8,454 nucleotides of DNA, taken from an uncultured Paraprevotella sp. GTDB taxonomy: Bacteria > Bacteroidota > Bacteroidia > Bacteroidales > Bacteroidaceae. Positions 1-7,647 of the stretch are shown one piece after another; within the stretch, counting starts at the first letter, position 1, and every line of letters starts with the position of its first letter. Under the pieces are notes generated by a model, which saw nothing but the letters and a program-made list of their open reading frames with translations, had not been told where the DNA came from and searched no databases. Position numbers and translations under genes: made by a program. The DNA is taken from NCBI GenBank assembly GCA_900766785.1, contig CAAFWT010000018.1, forward strand, positions 1-8,454. The letters run 5' to 3'.

Positions 1-17
1 CGACGCTCTTCCGATCT
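1..17 (+). other. Residual Illumina adapter sequence (artefact)
   Basis: The first 17 bases, CGACGCTCTTCCGATCT, are identical to the 3' end of the standard Illumina TruSeq/PE read-1 adapter, which I know from memory. The match ends exactly where MetH-like coding sequence begins, and the codons it would add before the L-L-M-E-T-V-F-D stretch do not fit MetH. It is untrimmed adapter at a contig end, not genomic DNA, so coordinates 1-17 should be masked. Confidence 0.97.
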
Positions 18-2265
18 CCTCATGGAGACTGTTTTTGACTCATTGAATGTCAAAGCCGGTATATGGGCACTTCTTCAGGCCGAGCAGCAGACGGGCATAC
101 AGGTGCCCCTGATGCTGAGTGCCACCATCAGCGACAAGGCCGGACGAATACTCAGCGGACAGACTCTGGAGGCTTTTCTGGTGAGTGTGGCTCATGCCCA
201 TCCGCTCACGGTGGGACTCAACTGCTCCTTCGGTGCTCAGGATATGCTCTCCCCATTGCGTGTGCTGGCCGAGAAGGCTGATACCTATATATCCGTTCAT
301 CCCAATGCCGGTCTGCCCAACAGCCTGGGTGAATATGACCAGACACCGGAGATGATGGCACGGGAGATGACTCCTTTCGTGACAGACGGACTGGTCAACA
401 TCATAGGCGGATGTTGCGGTACCACTCCTCAGCACATAGCCGCTCTTCGTGCCTTGGCAGATACCTATCCCCATCATGCCCACGTACCGCATCAGAATAC
501 TGATGTCTTGTCCCTGAGCGGGCTGGAACCGCTTGTCAGAAACGGGCAGGACGGACAGGACCTGGGCGGATTCTTTGTCAACGTGGGTGAGAGATGCAAC
601 GTGGCAGGCTCACGCAAGTTTCTCCGTCTTATCAAGGAAGGGGCCTATGAAGAGGCTCTCGACATAGCTCGCAAGCAGGTGGAGGATGGGGCCATGGTTA
701 TCGATGTGAATATGGATGATGGACTGCTGGATGCCGAGCGGGAGATGACTCATTTCCTCAATCTCCTGGCCAGCGACCCCGATATCTGCCGAATACCCAT
801 CATGGTGGATAGCAGCAACTGGGACGTGATACGTGCCGGACTGAAATGTATACAGGGGAAGTGCATAGCCAACAGTATCAGTCTGAAGGAGGGAGAGGCC
901 ACTTTCCTGGCTCATGCCCGGGAACTCAAGCAGCTGGGGGCTGCTGTGGTGGTCATGGCTTTCGACGAAGAGGGACAGGCCGACACCTATGAGCGAAAGA
1001 TAGAAATATGCCACAGGGCTTACCAGTTGCTGGTGCAGCAAGTGGGGATGAACCCTCGGGATATCATCTTCGATCCCAATATCCTGGCCATCGCTACGGG
1101 CATGCCCGAACATGATGCTTATGCTCTGGACTTTATCAGGGCTGCCGAATGGATTCACACTCACCTGCAGGGAACACATGTGAGCGGAGGAGTGAGCAAC
1201 CTCAGTTTCTCTTTCCGCGGAAATAACTTCGTTCGTGAGGCCATGCATGCAGTTTTCCTCTATCATGCTCAGCAGAAGGGCATGGACTTCGGCATCGTCA
1301 ATCCTTCCTCTAAAGTGATGTATGCTGATATCCCTCCCCATCTGCTTCAGGTTCTGGAGGATGCCATTCTGAGACCTTCCCATCAGGCCAGTGAAAGACT
1401 GGTGGAGACGGCATCGCTCATGGCTGAGCAGAATATCCCAGTGGGGGAGAGCGGTACCCAGAATGTCTGTTCTCCTCAGGAGGCCAGTGTGGAGGACCTC
1501 GTGGTGGAGAAACTCCGCAAGGGCATATCACAGGGACTGGAAGAACTCCTCCACCAGGCCTTGCAGTCCTACCCCAAGGCTGTGGACATCATAGAGGGTC
1601 CCCTGATGAAGGGCATGAATCTGGTGGGCCAGTTGTTTGGAGAGGGTAAGATGTTTCTTCCACAGGTGGTGAAGACGGCACGCACCATGAAACAGGCTGT
1701 GTCCATATTGCACCCCTACATCGAAGCACAACGTGCTGATAGTCACAGCTCTTCGGGAAAGGTGTTGCTGGCCACGGTAAAGGGAGATGTGCATGATATA
1801 GGTAAGAACATCGTGAGCGTGGTTCTGGCTTGCAACGGCTTCGAAGTCATAGACCTCGGCGTGATGGTGCCAGAGGATGTCCTTCTGGCTAAAGCTAAGG
1901 AAATCCATCCCGACATCATAGGACTGAGCGGACTCATCACACCCAGTCTGACCGAGATGATCAGGGTGGCACAGATACTGGAGAAGTCAGGCATCAGCGT
2001 GCCTCTGATGGTAGGAGGTGCCACCACCAGTCCACTTCATACGGCACTCAAGATAGCACCAGCCTATAGCGGCCCGGTCATCTGGACCAAGGATGCCAGT
2101 CAGGCTGCGCTGATGGCAGCACGGTTCATGAATCCTGCACTTGCTGATGAGGCTGTGGAAGAATTGAGACAGAACCAGGAATGCTTGCGCCAGCAAGTAG
2201 CCACACCCACATCCCAGCTCAGCATAGAAGAGGCTCGGAAGAAGAGGCTCAGGCTCTTTGACTGA
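18..2265 (+). CDS. metH: Cobalamin-dependent methionine synthase, 5'-partial, no reactivation domain
   Basis: This cytoplasmic enzyme transfers the methyl group of 5-methyltetrahydrofolate via cobalamin to homocysteine, giving methionine and tetrahydrofolate. The ATG at base 22 is internal: the frame is open into the adapter, and compared with E. coli MetH about 135 N-terminal residues are lost at the contig edge. Numbering from that Met, the end of the homocysteine domain carries the zinc ligands GLNC (C68) and GGCCGT (C131, C132). The pterin-binding domain starts near FVNVGERCN (185-193). A cap domain includes EGKMFLPQVVK (541-551). The Rossmann B12 domain has the cobalt-ligand motif DVHDIGKN (589-596, His591), then GLSGLITPS and VGGATTS. 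The protein stops at 747, where E. coli MetH would continue about 330 residues into the AdoMet-dependent reactivation domain. No frame downstream resembles that domain, so the short form looks natural. From memory, unverified, Bacteroidales MetH proteins often end here. Confidence 0.96.
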
Positions 2266-2276
2266 ATGAGTCCTTC

Positions 2277-2402
2277 ATGCTGCTCCCTCTGGTAATCACA
2301 GCTGCTGCCCTTGCGCTCTGTATCGCAAAGAGAAAATACTGGTTCGGCACTCCCGCAAGATTCTTGTGGACAAATTCTCCTGTTCTTAAAGAAATATCGT
2401 AA
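2277..2402 (+). CDS. Possible 41-residue single-pass membrane peptide
   Basis: An ATG 11 bases after the metH stop opens a 41-codon frame ending in TAA at 2400-2402. The N-terminus is strongly hydrophobic (MLLPLVITAAALALCIA), followed by a basic-aromatic patch (KRKYWFG) and a short polar tail ending PVLKEIS, the layout of a small membrane peptide with its C-terminus inside. Base composition up to about 2370 resembles the neighbouring genes rather than the AT-rich spacers. I recognise no family. Against it are its small size, the absence of a ribosome-binding signal (uninformative in Bacteroidota) and the overlap of its stop with the putative pheT -7 box. It may be a chance frame. Confidence 0.3.
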   Translation: MLLPLVITAAALALCIAKRKYWFGTPARFLWTNSPVLKEIS

Positions 2403-2407
2403 TTTTG
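2400..2407 (+). promoter_or_regulatory. Putative Bacteroidota -7 box upstream of pheT
   Basis: TAATTTTG matches the Bacteroidota housekeeping -7 consensus TAnnTTTG and is followed by C. Transcription would start near 2414, leaving an A/T-rich leader of about 43 bases before the pheT ATG at 2457. I see no convincing TTG-type -33 element at the expected spacing; the nearest TTG (2364-2366) is too far upstream. The box suggests that pheT can be transcribed independently of metH. Confidence 0.5.
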
Positions 2408-2456
2408 CAGGTTGAAGTGCCCAATATGGACAATAACAATACAATATATATATAAA

Positions 2457-4964
2457 ATGAATATATCGTACAAGTGGCTTCGCGAGTATGTGGATACCAC
2501 ACTCAACGCTCATGAAGTGGCCGACGCTCTCACCAGTATCGGTCTGGAAGTAGATGGTGTGGAGGAAGTTCAATCTATTAAAGGAGGACTGGAAGGTCTC
2601 AGGACAGCCCATGTGCTCACCTGTGAAGTTCATCCCAACAGCGATCATATGCACATCTGCCAGGTGGATACCGGCCAGGGTGAGCCTCTGCAGATAGTAT
2701 GCGGAGCTCCCAATGTGGCAGCTGGCCAGAAGGTGATAGTGGCCGTGGTGGGTACCAAGCTCTATGATGGCGACGAGTGCTTTACCATAAAGAAAAGCAA
2801 GTTGCGCGGAGTGGAAAGTTGCGGTATGATATGTGCCGAGGATGAGATAGGTGTGGGTAATGACCATAGCGGCATCATCGTTCTTCCCCAGGACACACCA
2901 GTGGGCATACCTGCCGCTGAGTATTATCACATCGAGAGCGATTACGTCATAGAAGTGGATATTACCCCCAACCGTGCAGACGCATGCAGTCATTATGGCG
3001 TGGCACGCGACCTCTATGCCTGGCTCCTTCAGAACGGATATGAGACTCAGCTGAAGAAACCGTCGGTGGATGCTTTCCAGGTAGATGACGAAAGTCTGCC
3101 CATCCAGGTCGTGGTGGAGAATCAGGAAGCCTGTCCCCGATATACAGCAGTCAGTCTCACTGGCTGTGAGGTAAAGGAGAGTCCCGAGTGGCTGCAGGAC
3201 CGTCTGCGTGTCATAGGCATACGTCCCATCAACAATATCGTGGATATCACCAATTACATCATGATGGCCTTTGGCACACCTCTCCACTGCTTTGATGCAG
3301 ATATGGTCCAGGGACATCAGATAGTGGTCAAGACCATGCCCGAGGGTACCCCGTTTGTCACCCTCGACGGAGTGGAGCATAAACTCTCGGATCGCGACCT
3401 GGCCATCTGCAATGCCCAGGAGCCCATGTGCATAGCCGGAGTGTTTGGCGGAAAGGGTAGTGGTACGTATGAGACCACTCGCGATGTGGTACTTGAGAGT
3501 GCTTATTTCAATCCCACATGGATACGCAAGAGTGCTCGCCGTCATGGATTGAGCACCGATGCCAGTTTCCGTTTCGAGCGCGGAGTGGACCCCAATGCTC
3601 AGATCTATGCCCTCAAGGCTGCTGCCCTCATGGCCAAAGAGTTGGCAGGAGCCAAGGTGAGCATGCAGATAGCTGATACACGTCCACAGCCTGTGGAGGG
3701 ATTCTCCGTGAATCTCCAGTATGCCTATGTGGATGCCCTCATCGGTCAGCATATTCCTGCCGAGACCATCCGCAGTATAGTGACCAGTCTGGAAATGCAG
3801 ATCAGAGAGGAGAATGCTGATGGCTTGTCGCTCATAGTCCCTGCCTATCGGGTGGACGTGCAGCGTCCATGCGACGTGGTGGAAGACATTCTTCGCATCT
3901 ATGGTTATAATCAGGTGGAGATTCCCAGCACCCTGCGCAGCTGTCTGGCGGTAAAGGGCGAGCAGGACAAGAGCCACAAACTGCAGAACCTGGTAGGGGA
4001 GCAACTGGTGGGAGCTGGATTCCGTGAGATACTGAACAACAGCCTGCAGCGAGGTGCTTACTATGGCGGACTGCAGTCCTACCCAAGCGAGAATCTGGTG
4101 AAACTCCTCAATCCTCTCAGTCTGGACCTCAACTCGCTCCGGCAGACCCTCCTCTTTGGCGGACTGGAAAGCATTGCGCGAAACATCAGTCACAAGAATC
4201 CCAATCTGCGCTTCTTTGAGTTCGGCAACTGCTACAAGTTCGAGGCCGAGAAGAAATGCCCCGATATCATTCCTGGAGTGAGCAGCAGCCGTGACCCGGA
4301 AGTCATCAAGCATGTGCTGGACGCTTATAGCGAGGATTATCATCTGGGACTCTGGTGCACGGGCAAGAGGGTGAGTGGCAGTTGGGCACATCCCGATGAA
4401 GAGACCTCCTTTGCCGAGCTGAAGGCTCATGTCATCAACATCCTCCTCAGAGCAGGAGTACCCTTTGGCATGCTCGTGTTCGCTCCTGGCACAAGCGACA
4501 TCTTCGACAAGAGTCTCCTCATACAGACACGTGCAGGAAAGACCCTCTGCCAGATGGGTATCGTGAGCCGCCATCTCCTTGAGAAGTTCTCCATCGATTC
4601 GCCAGTTTACTTTGCAGATCTCAGCTGGAAGGTGCTCATGAAGAGCATCAAGGGGAAGAGCGTAAGTTATAAGGAAATCAGCAAGTTCCCCTCAGTAAGC
4701 AGAGACCTCGCCTTGCTGGTGGACGAGAATGTGGAGTTTGCCCAGATAGAAAAGATTGCTTATCAGACAGAGAAGAAGTTGCTCCGTGCCGTGAATCTCT
4801 TCGATGTGTACGAAGGCAAGAATCTGCCTAAGGGCAAGAAATCCTACGCCGTCAACTTCATCCTGCAAGATGACAGCAAGACACTCAACGACAAACAGAT
4901 AACAGGCATCATGCAGAAACTCGTGCAGCAACTGACTGCACAGCTGGGAGCTGAGTTGCGCTGA
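2457..4964 (+). CDS. pheT: Phenylalanyl-tRNA synthetase beta subunit
   Basis: This is the large subunit of the alpha2-beta2 enzyme that charges tRNA-Phe; the beta chain binds tRNA and hydrolyses mischarged Tyr-tRNA. I start it at ATG 2457 (MNISYKWLREYV), giving 835 residues, close to the family's roughly 800. An upstream TTG at 2412 would add 15 residues not typical of PheT. In order: the N-terminal helix; an OB-fold tRNA-binding domain with HPNSDHMHICQV (59-70), CGAPN (82-86) and SCGMICAEDE (121-130); the B3/B4 editing region from about 225 with INNIVDITNY (258-267), FGGKGSG (330-336) and RFERGVDPN (372-380); the B5 domain with VVEDILRIYGYN; the inactive synthetase-like core; and a C-terminal FDX-ACB anticodon-binding domain from about 741 (KFPSVSRDLALLVD). 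All domains are present, so the gene looks intact. The alpha-subunit gene pheS is not in the window. It is followed 75 bases later by yebC on the same strand. Confidence 0.98.
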   Translation: MNISYKWLREYVDTTLNAHEVADALTSIGLEVDGVEEVQSIKGGLEGLRTAHVLTCEVHPNSDHMHICQVDTGQGEPLQIVCGAPNVAAGQKVIVAVVGTKLYDGDECFTIKKSKLRGVESCGMICAEDEIGVGNDHSGIIVLPQDTPVGIPAAEYYHIESDYVIEVDITPNRADACSHYGVARDLYAWLLQNGYETQLKKPSVDAFQVDDESLPIQVVVENQEACPRYTAVSLTGCEVKESPEWLQDRLRVIGIRPINNIVDITNYIMMAFGTPLHCFDADMVQGHQIVVKTMPEGTPFVTLDGVEHKLSDRDLAICNAQEPMCIAGVFGGKGSGTYETTRDVVLESAYFNPTWIRKSARRHGLSTDASFRFERGVDPNAQIYALKAAALMAKELAGAKVSMQIADTRPQPVEGFSVNLQYAYVDALIGQHIPAETIRSIVTSLEMQIREENADGLSLIVPAYRVDVQRPCDVVEDILRIYGYNQVEIPSTLRSCLAVKGEQDKSHKLQNLVGEQLVGAGFREILNNSLQRGAYYGGLQSYPSENLVKLLNPLSLDLNSLRQTLLFGGLESIARNISHKNPNLRFFEFGNCYKFEAEKKCPDIIPGVSSSRDPEVIKHVLDAYSEDYHLGLWCTGKRVSGSWAHPDEETSFAELKAHVINILLRAGVPFGMLVFAPGTSDIFDKSLLIQTRAGKTLCQMGIVSRHLLEKFSIDSPVYFADLSWKVLMKSIKGKSVSYKEISKFPSVSRDLALLVDENVEFAQIEKIAYQTEKKLLRAVNLFDVYEGKNLPKGKKSYAVNFILQDDSKTLNDKQITGIMQKLVQQLTAQLGAELR

Positions 4965-5039
4965 ACCCTGGCATGACGACAGCATATACAGACTATAACA
5001 TACAGAAAAAATAAGTTTTCATAAAATACATTTATACCA

Positions 5040-5777
5040 ATGGGAAGAGCATTTGAATACCGTAAGGCCACAAAACTCAAGAGATGGGGTCACATGGCTA
5101 AGACATTTACCAGACTGGGCAAACAGATAGCTATTGCCGTCAAGGCAGGAGGACCCGAGCCAGAGAACAACCCTGCTCTGCGCTCCGTAATCGCAGTCTG
5201 CAAACGTGAGAACATGCCGAAGGACAACATCGAGCGTGCCATCAAGAATGCCATGGGCAAGGACCAGAGTGATTACAAGGGGGTTACCTATGAGGGATAT
5301 GGACCTCACGGAGTGGCTGTCTTCGTGGACACACTCACCGACAACACCACTCGTACCGTGGCCGATGTGAGAAGCGTCTTCAATAAGTTCAGCGGCAACA
5401 TGGGTACCACAGGTTCTCTCTCGTTCCTCTTCGACCACAAGTGCGTGTTCACATTCAAGAAAAAAGCCGACATGGATATGGACGACTTCATCCTGGAGAT
5501 GATAGACTACGGAGTGGACGAGGAATTCGATGAGGACGAGGAAGAAGGCACCATCACTATCTATGGCGAGCCCACCAGTTATAATGCCATCCAGAAGAAG
5601 CTGGAGGCTGATGGATTCGAAGATGTAGGCGGTGAGTTTACCTATATCCCCAACGACCTCAAGGATGTCACACCCGAACAGCGTGAAACCATCAATAAGA
5701 TGGTGGACAAACTGGAGGAGTTTGACGACGTACAGACCGTTTACACCAATATGAAACCCGAAGAGTCAGCAGAGTAA
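5040..5777 (+). CDS. yebC: YebC/PmpR (TACO1) family protein
   Basis: A 245-residue cytoplasmic protein of the YebC/TACO1 family. Members were annotated as DNA-binding transcription regulators, but mitochondrial TACO1 and some bacterial YebC proteins act on translation, including relief of ribosome stalling at proline-rich stretches. The N-terminus MGRAFEYRKATKLKRWG is the Bacteroidota form, closer in its MGR start to the YeeI/YebC2 branch than to MAGHSKW types; the branch assignment is my inference. Family motifs visible are NMPKDNIERAIKNA (58-71), YEGYGPHGVAVFVDTLTDN (84-102), TRTVADVR and the GNMGTTGSLSFLFDHK stretch. A very acidic segment (EEFDEDEEEG) lies in the middle of the protein. The start is a plain ATG after an A/T-rich leader with no Shine-Dalgarno. 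Its TAA overlaps the ATG of the next gene, and its position behind pheT agrees with a role in translation. Confidence 0.96.
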   Translation: MGRAFEYRKATKLKRWGHMAKTFTRLGKQIAIAVKAGGPEPENNPALRSVIAVCKRENMPKDNIERAIKNAMGKDQSDYKGVTYEGYGPHGVAVFVDTLTDNTTRTVADVRSVFNKFSGNMGTTGSLSFLFDHKCVFTFKKKADMDMDDFILEMIDYGVDEEFDEDEEEGTITIYGEPTSYNAIQKKLEADGFEDVGGEFTYIPNDLKDVTPEQRETINKMVDKLEEFDDVQTVYTNMKPEESAE

Positions 5778-6076
5778 TGGAACTTCAGGAGAACAAGGTT
5801 GTTAGTGAAAACGGAGAGAAACTGCTCCTCTATAAGACTCATGGCACATGTAGCAAATACATCGAAGTGGGTCTCAAGGAAGGTGTTGTGACGCGATGCC
5901 GTATCTATGGTGGCTGTGACGGCAATACCAAAGGACTCTCCCAACTCGTGGTAGGCATGAATGCCAAGGATGTGCGCTCCAGACTGGAAGGTATCAGATG
6001 CGGAATGAAGAGCACCTCCTGTCCCGACCAGCTTTGCCAGGCCTTGAAGCAAGCAGAAGCAGAACAAGAGGACTGA
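5777..6076 (+). CDS. TSCPD-domain small cysteine-rich protein (TIGR03905-like)
   Basis: A 99-residue protein with the TSCPD signature at 80-84 (K-S-T-S-C-P-D-Q-L). It has the conserved cysteine pattern of the small stand-alone TSCPD family: GTCSKYI (C25), GGCDGN (C47), GIRCG (C75) and the TSCPD cysteine (C82), plus C41 and C87. The domain also occurs at the C-terminus of some B12-dependent ribonucleotide reductases. The stand-alone form has no established function known to me; paired cysteines suggest metal binding or redox chemistry, which is inference. Its ATG overlaps the yebC stop (TAATG, 5775-5779), so the two are very likely translationally coupled and co-transcribed. It is the last gene before the terminator. 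The C-terminal tail (KQAEAEQED) is charged and probably flexible. Confidence 0.92.
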   Translation: MELQENKVVSENGEKLLLYKTHGTCSKYIEVGLKEGVVTRCRIYGGCDGNTKGLSQLVVGMNAKDVRSRLEGIRCGMKSTSCPDQLCQALKQAEAEQED

Positions 6077-6107
6077 GAGTTCACTCCTGCAACCCCAATC
6101 CATAAAT

Positions 6108-6160
6108 AGTTGGAAGCCTGGACATAAGAAAGCGAATGTCCACAGCTTCCAACTTTTTTT
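6108..6160 (+). terminator. Intrinsic terminator of the pheT-yebC-TSCPD unit
   Basis: A 10-bp stem, AGTTGGAAGC (6108-6117) with GCTTCCAACT (6145-6154), is extended past a small internal bulge (C against CA) by a 7-bp stem, TGGACAT (6119-6125) with ATGTCCA (6136-6142). It closes on a 10-base loop. Seven T residues (6154-6160) follow directly. It begins 31 bases after the TSCPD stop. The left flank is not a T-run in the opposite sense, so it should work mainly on + strand transcripts. Confidence 0.93.
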
Positions 6161-6231
6161 GTTTACAGATTATTGGTGTCCGCTAAAAAGGCTCAGTAGA
6201 AACAACATGGGGAAGGGATTCAAATAATGAA

Positions 6232-7179
6232 TTAAGTACTGACACATCTCAAGTTCTTTTGCAACTGAGTTGTTGAACTGGCTCCGACGAGTACGCTGGT
6301 GACTCCTTCATGCTGCAGAATCCATCGGAGAGCCATCTCGGCGAGTGTCTCTCCCTGAGCTTGAGCCTTTGCATTCAGCTCTCTCAACTGCTCCTGCAAT
6401 TCATCGGTCAGCATGTCTGGTCGCAGGAACTTACCCCTTGACATTCGTGAATCCTCAGGAATGCCATTCAGGTAGCGGTCGGTAAGCAAGCCTTGTGCCA
6501 AGGGCGAGAAAGAGATAAAGCCCACACCCGACTCTCGGCATAGGTCAAGGATGCCTTCCTCCAGAGGCTCGCGATTGAGCATGTTGAGCTTGCCTTGATA
6601 GATGAGGCAGGGCACGTCTCGCCTGCGAAGATACTGGAAGGCTTTGCGTGTAGCTTCCAATGGCCAGCGGGAGATTCCTACGTAAAGCGCCTTGCCTGAT
6701 CGGACAATATCAACAAGCGCCTGAAGCGTCTCCTCAATAGGCGTCGCAGGGTCATAACGGTGGCTGTAAAAGAGATCAACGTAGTCCAGATGCATGCGCC
6801 TGAGGCTCTGGTCCAGGCTTGCCAACAGGTACTTTCGGGAGCCCCAGTTGCCGTATGGCCCCAGCCACATGTCATAGCCTGCCTTCGTCGAAATGAAGAG
6901 TTCATCGCGATAAGGACGGAAGTCGTCTTCCATCAAGCGCCCCAAGGTCTCTTCTGCCGATCCGTAGGGAGGGCCGTAGTTGTTGGCGAGGTCGAAGTGT
7001 GTGATGCCGTGGTCGAAGGCATAACGTGTTATCTCACGACTTCGCTCATAGGGGTCAACGCCGCCGAAGTTGTGCCAGAAGCCGAGACTGACCTTAGGCA
7101 ACAAGATGCCCGACTGTCCGCATCGGTTATACTGCATTCCATTCTCGTAGCGCAGAGTATTTGCTGTATACTTTTCCAT
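6232..7179 (-). CDS. yghZ: Aldo/keto reductase, YghZ/L-glyceraldehyde-3-P reductase type, short C-terminus
   Basis: A 315-residue NADPH-dependent aldo/keto reductase, converging on the pheT unit. The sequence follows E. coli YghZ (Gpr, about 346 residues, AKR14), which reduces L-glyceraldehyde 3-phosphate, methylglyoxal and other aldehydes. Shared stretches include QYNRCGQSG, LGFWHNFG, ITHFDLANNYGPP, STKAGYDMW, GSRKYLLASLDQSL and SPLAQGLLT. The catalytic tetrad is present: D63, Y68 (NNYG), K99 (STKAG) and H140 (YSHR). The cofactor-loop motif is present as GASSTTQLQKN. The start is the ATG at 7179, which aligns with the family N-terminus. I see no clear promoter in front of it. The protein ends in LRCVST where relatives continue about 30-35 residues through the last helix; neither other frame past the stop restores that sequence. 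The native substrate is uncertain, and the tail loss may weaken activity. Confidence 0.92.
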   Translation of the reverse strand: MEKYTANTLRYENGMQYNRCGQSGILLPKVSLGFWHNFGGVDPYERSREITRYAFDHGITHFDLANNYGPPYGSAEETLGRLMEDDFRPYRDELFISTKAGYDMWLGPYGNWGSRKYLLASLDQSLRRMHLDYVDLFYSHRYDPATPIEETLQALVDIVRSGKALYVGISRWPLEATRKAFQYLRRRDVPCLIYQGKLNMLNREPLEEGILDLCRESGVGFISFSPLAQGLLTDRYLNGIPEDSRMSRGKFLRPDMLTDELQEQLRELNAKAQAQGETLAEMALRWILQHEGVTSVLVGASSTTQLQKNLRCVST

Positions 7180-7503
7180 ATCGTTATAGTTTGGGGATTA
7201 TTGTGAAAATGTCATGAAAGAAATATCCAATGGATTCCCTGTGTTATGTATTCGTGTCTGTGAATATAAGATGTGCCAAAATTCCTCCCCAAACTGCTTT
7301 GCTGGGCCTGTCTTGGGTGAAACGATAATTAATCGTCATGGCGAAGCTACTACAAATTTCTGAATTATCTGCCTTCTTTTAACTGAAATTTGTTCTTGTC
7401 TGTTTGTCTTCTCAAGATGCAAAATGAATCGGTTTTGAAAAATCAGCACGTTTCTCCAAGCCATACCTTATCTTCATTACGGATAGGCTTTAACCCAAAT
7501 CGG

Positions 7504-7597
7504 TCATCCGACACTTGGAGTGATTGTGCTAGTGATGATTGCATGATGATACACCCTCTAAAAGATAGCCTATTGTATCACTCCAAATGTTGGATGA
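7504..7597. repeat. 21-bp imperfect inverted repeat with 52-base spacer
   Basis: The left arm TCATCCGACACTTGGAGTGAT (7504-7524) and the right arm ATCACTCCAAATGTTGGATGA (7577-7597) are reverse complements at 19 of 21 positions. An inner dyad, TGATACA (7547-7553) with TGTATCA (7574-7580), shares bases with the right arm, so two hairpins would compete in RNA. The ends show no obvious target-site duplication and no T-run follows. It could be a small non-autonomous transposable element, a structured RNA or a protein-binding site; the sequence does not decide. Confidence 0.75.
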
Positions 7598-7607
7598 ACT
7601 ACAACCG

Positions 7608-7647
7608 TCCTCGCACGTACTTGCATCCCTCCTCGCAAGTACTTGCG
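7608..7647. repeat. Two 17-base direct repeats with a 14-bp palindrome
   Basis: TCCTCGCACGTACTTGC (7608-7624) and TCCTCGCAAGTACTTGC (7630-7646) differ at one base and lie 22 bases apart, start to start. The second copy with the next base contains the perfect palindrome CGCAAGTACTTGCG (7634-7647), and the first copy is the same dyad with one arm base changed. It resembles a short extragenic palindromic repeat or a paired dimer-binding site. A genome-wide family is suspected but cannot be seen from this window. Confidence 0.75.

Noticed and set aside
610..1383. A 257-codon minus-strand frame inside metH
   Set aside because: It is in register with metH codons and explained by the same codon avoidance; metH homology is unambiguous on the plus strand.
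2311..2328. TTGCG/CGCAA hairpin after metH as a possible metH terminator
   Set aside because: The stem is only 5 bp and no T-run follows, so it does not qualify as an intrinsic terminator.
2412..2456. A 15-residue N-terminal extension of PheT from TTG 2412
   Set aside because: The ATG at 2457 gives the standard PheT N-terminus (MNISYKWLREYV), and a TSS expected near 2414 from the -7 box would fall inside the TTG codon.
2100..4574. An 824-codon open frame on the minus strand opposite pheT
   Set aside because: It is in exact register with pheT codons and exists because pheT avoids TTA, CTA and TCA. It crosses the metH end and the promoter gap, and its sequence has no family-like motifs.
6760..7206. 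A 148-codon plus-strand frame opposite the reductase
   Set aside because: It is a shadow of the well-supported aldo/keto reductase on the minus strand.
7608..7647. Short repeats as a possible CRISPR array
   Set aside because: There are only two copies, the gap between them is 5 bases, and no cas genes are present; this is a palindromic repeat pair.
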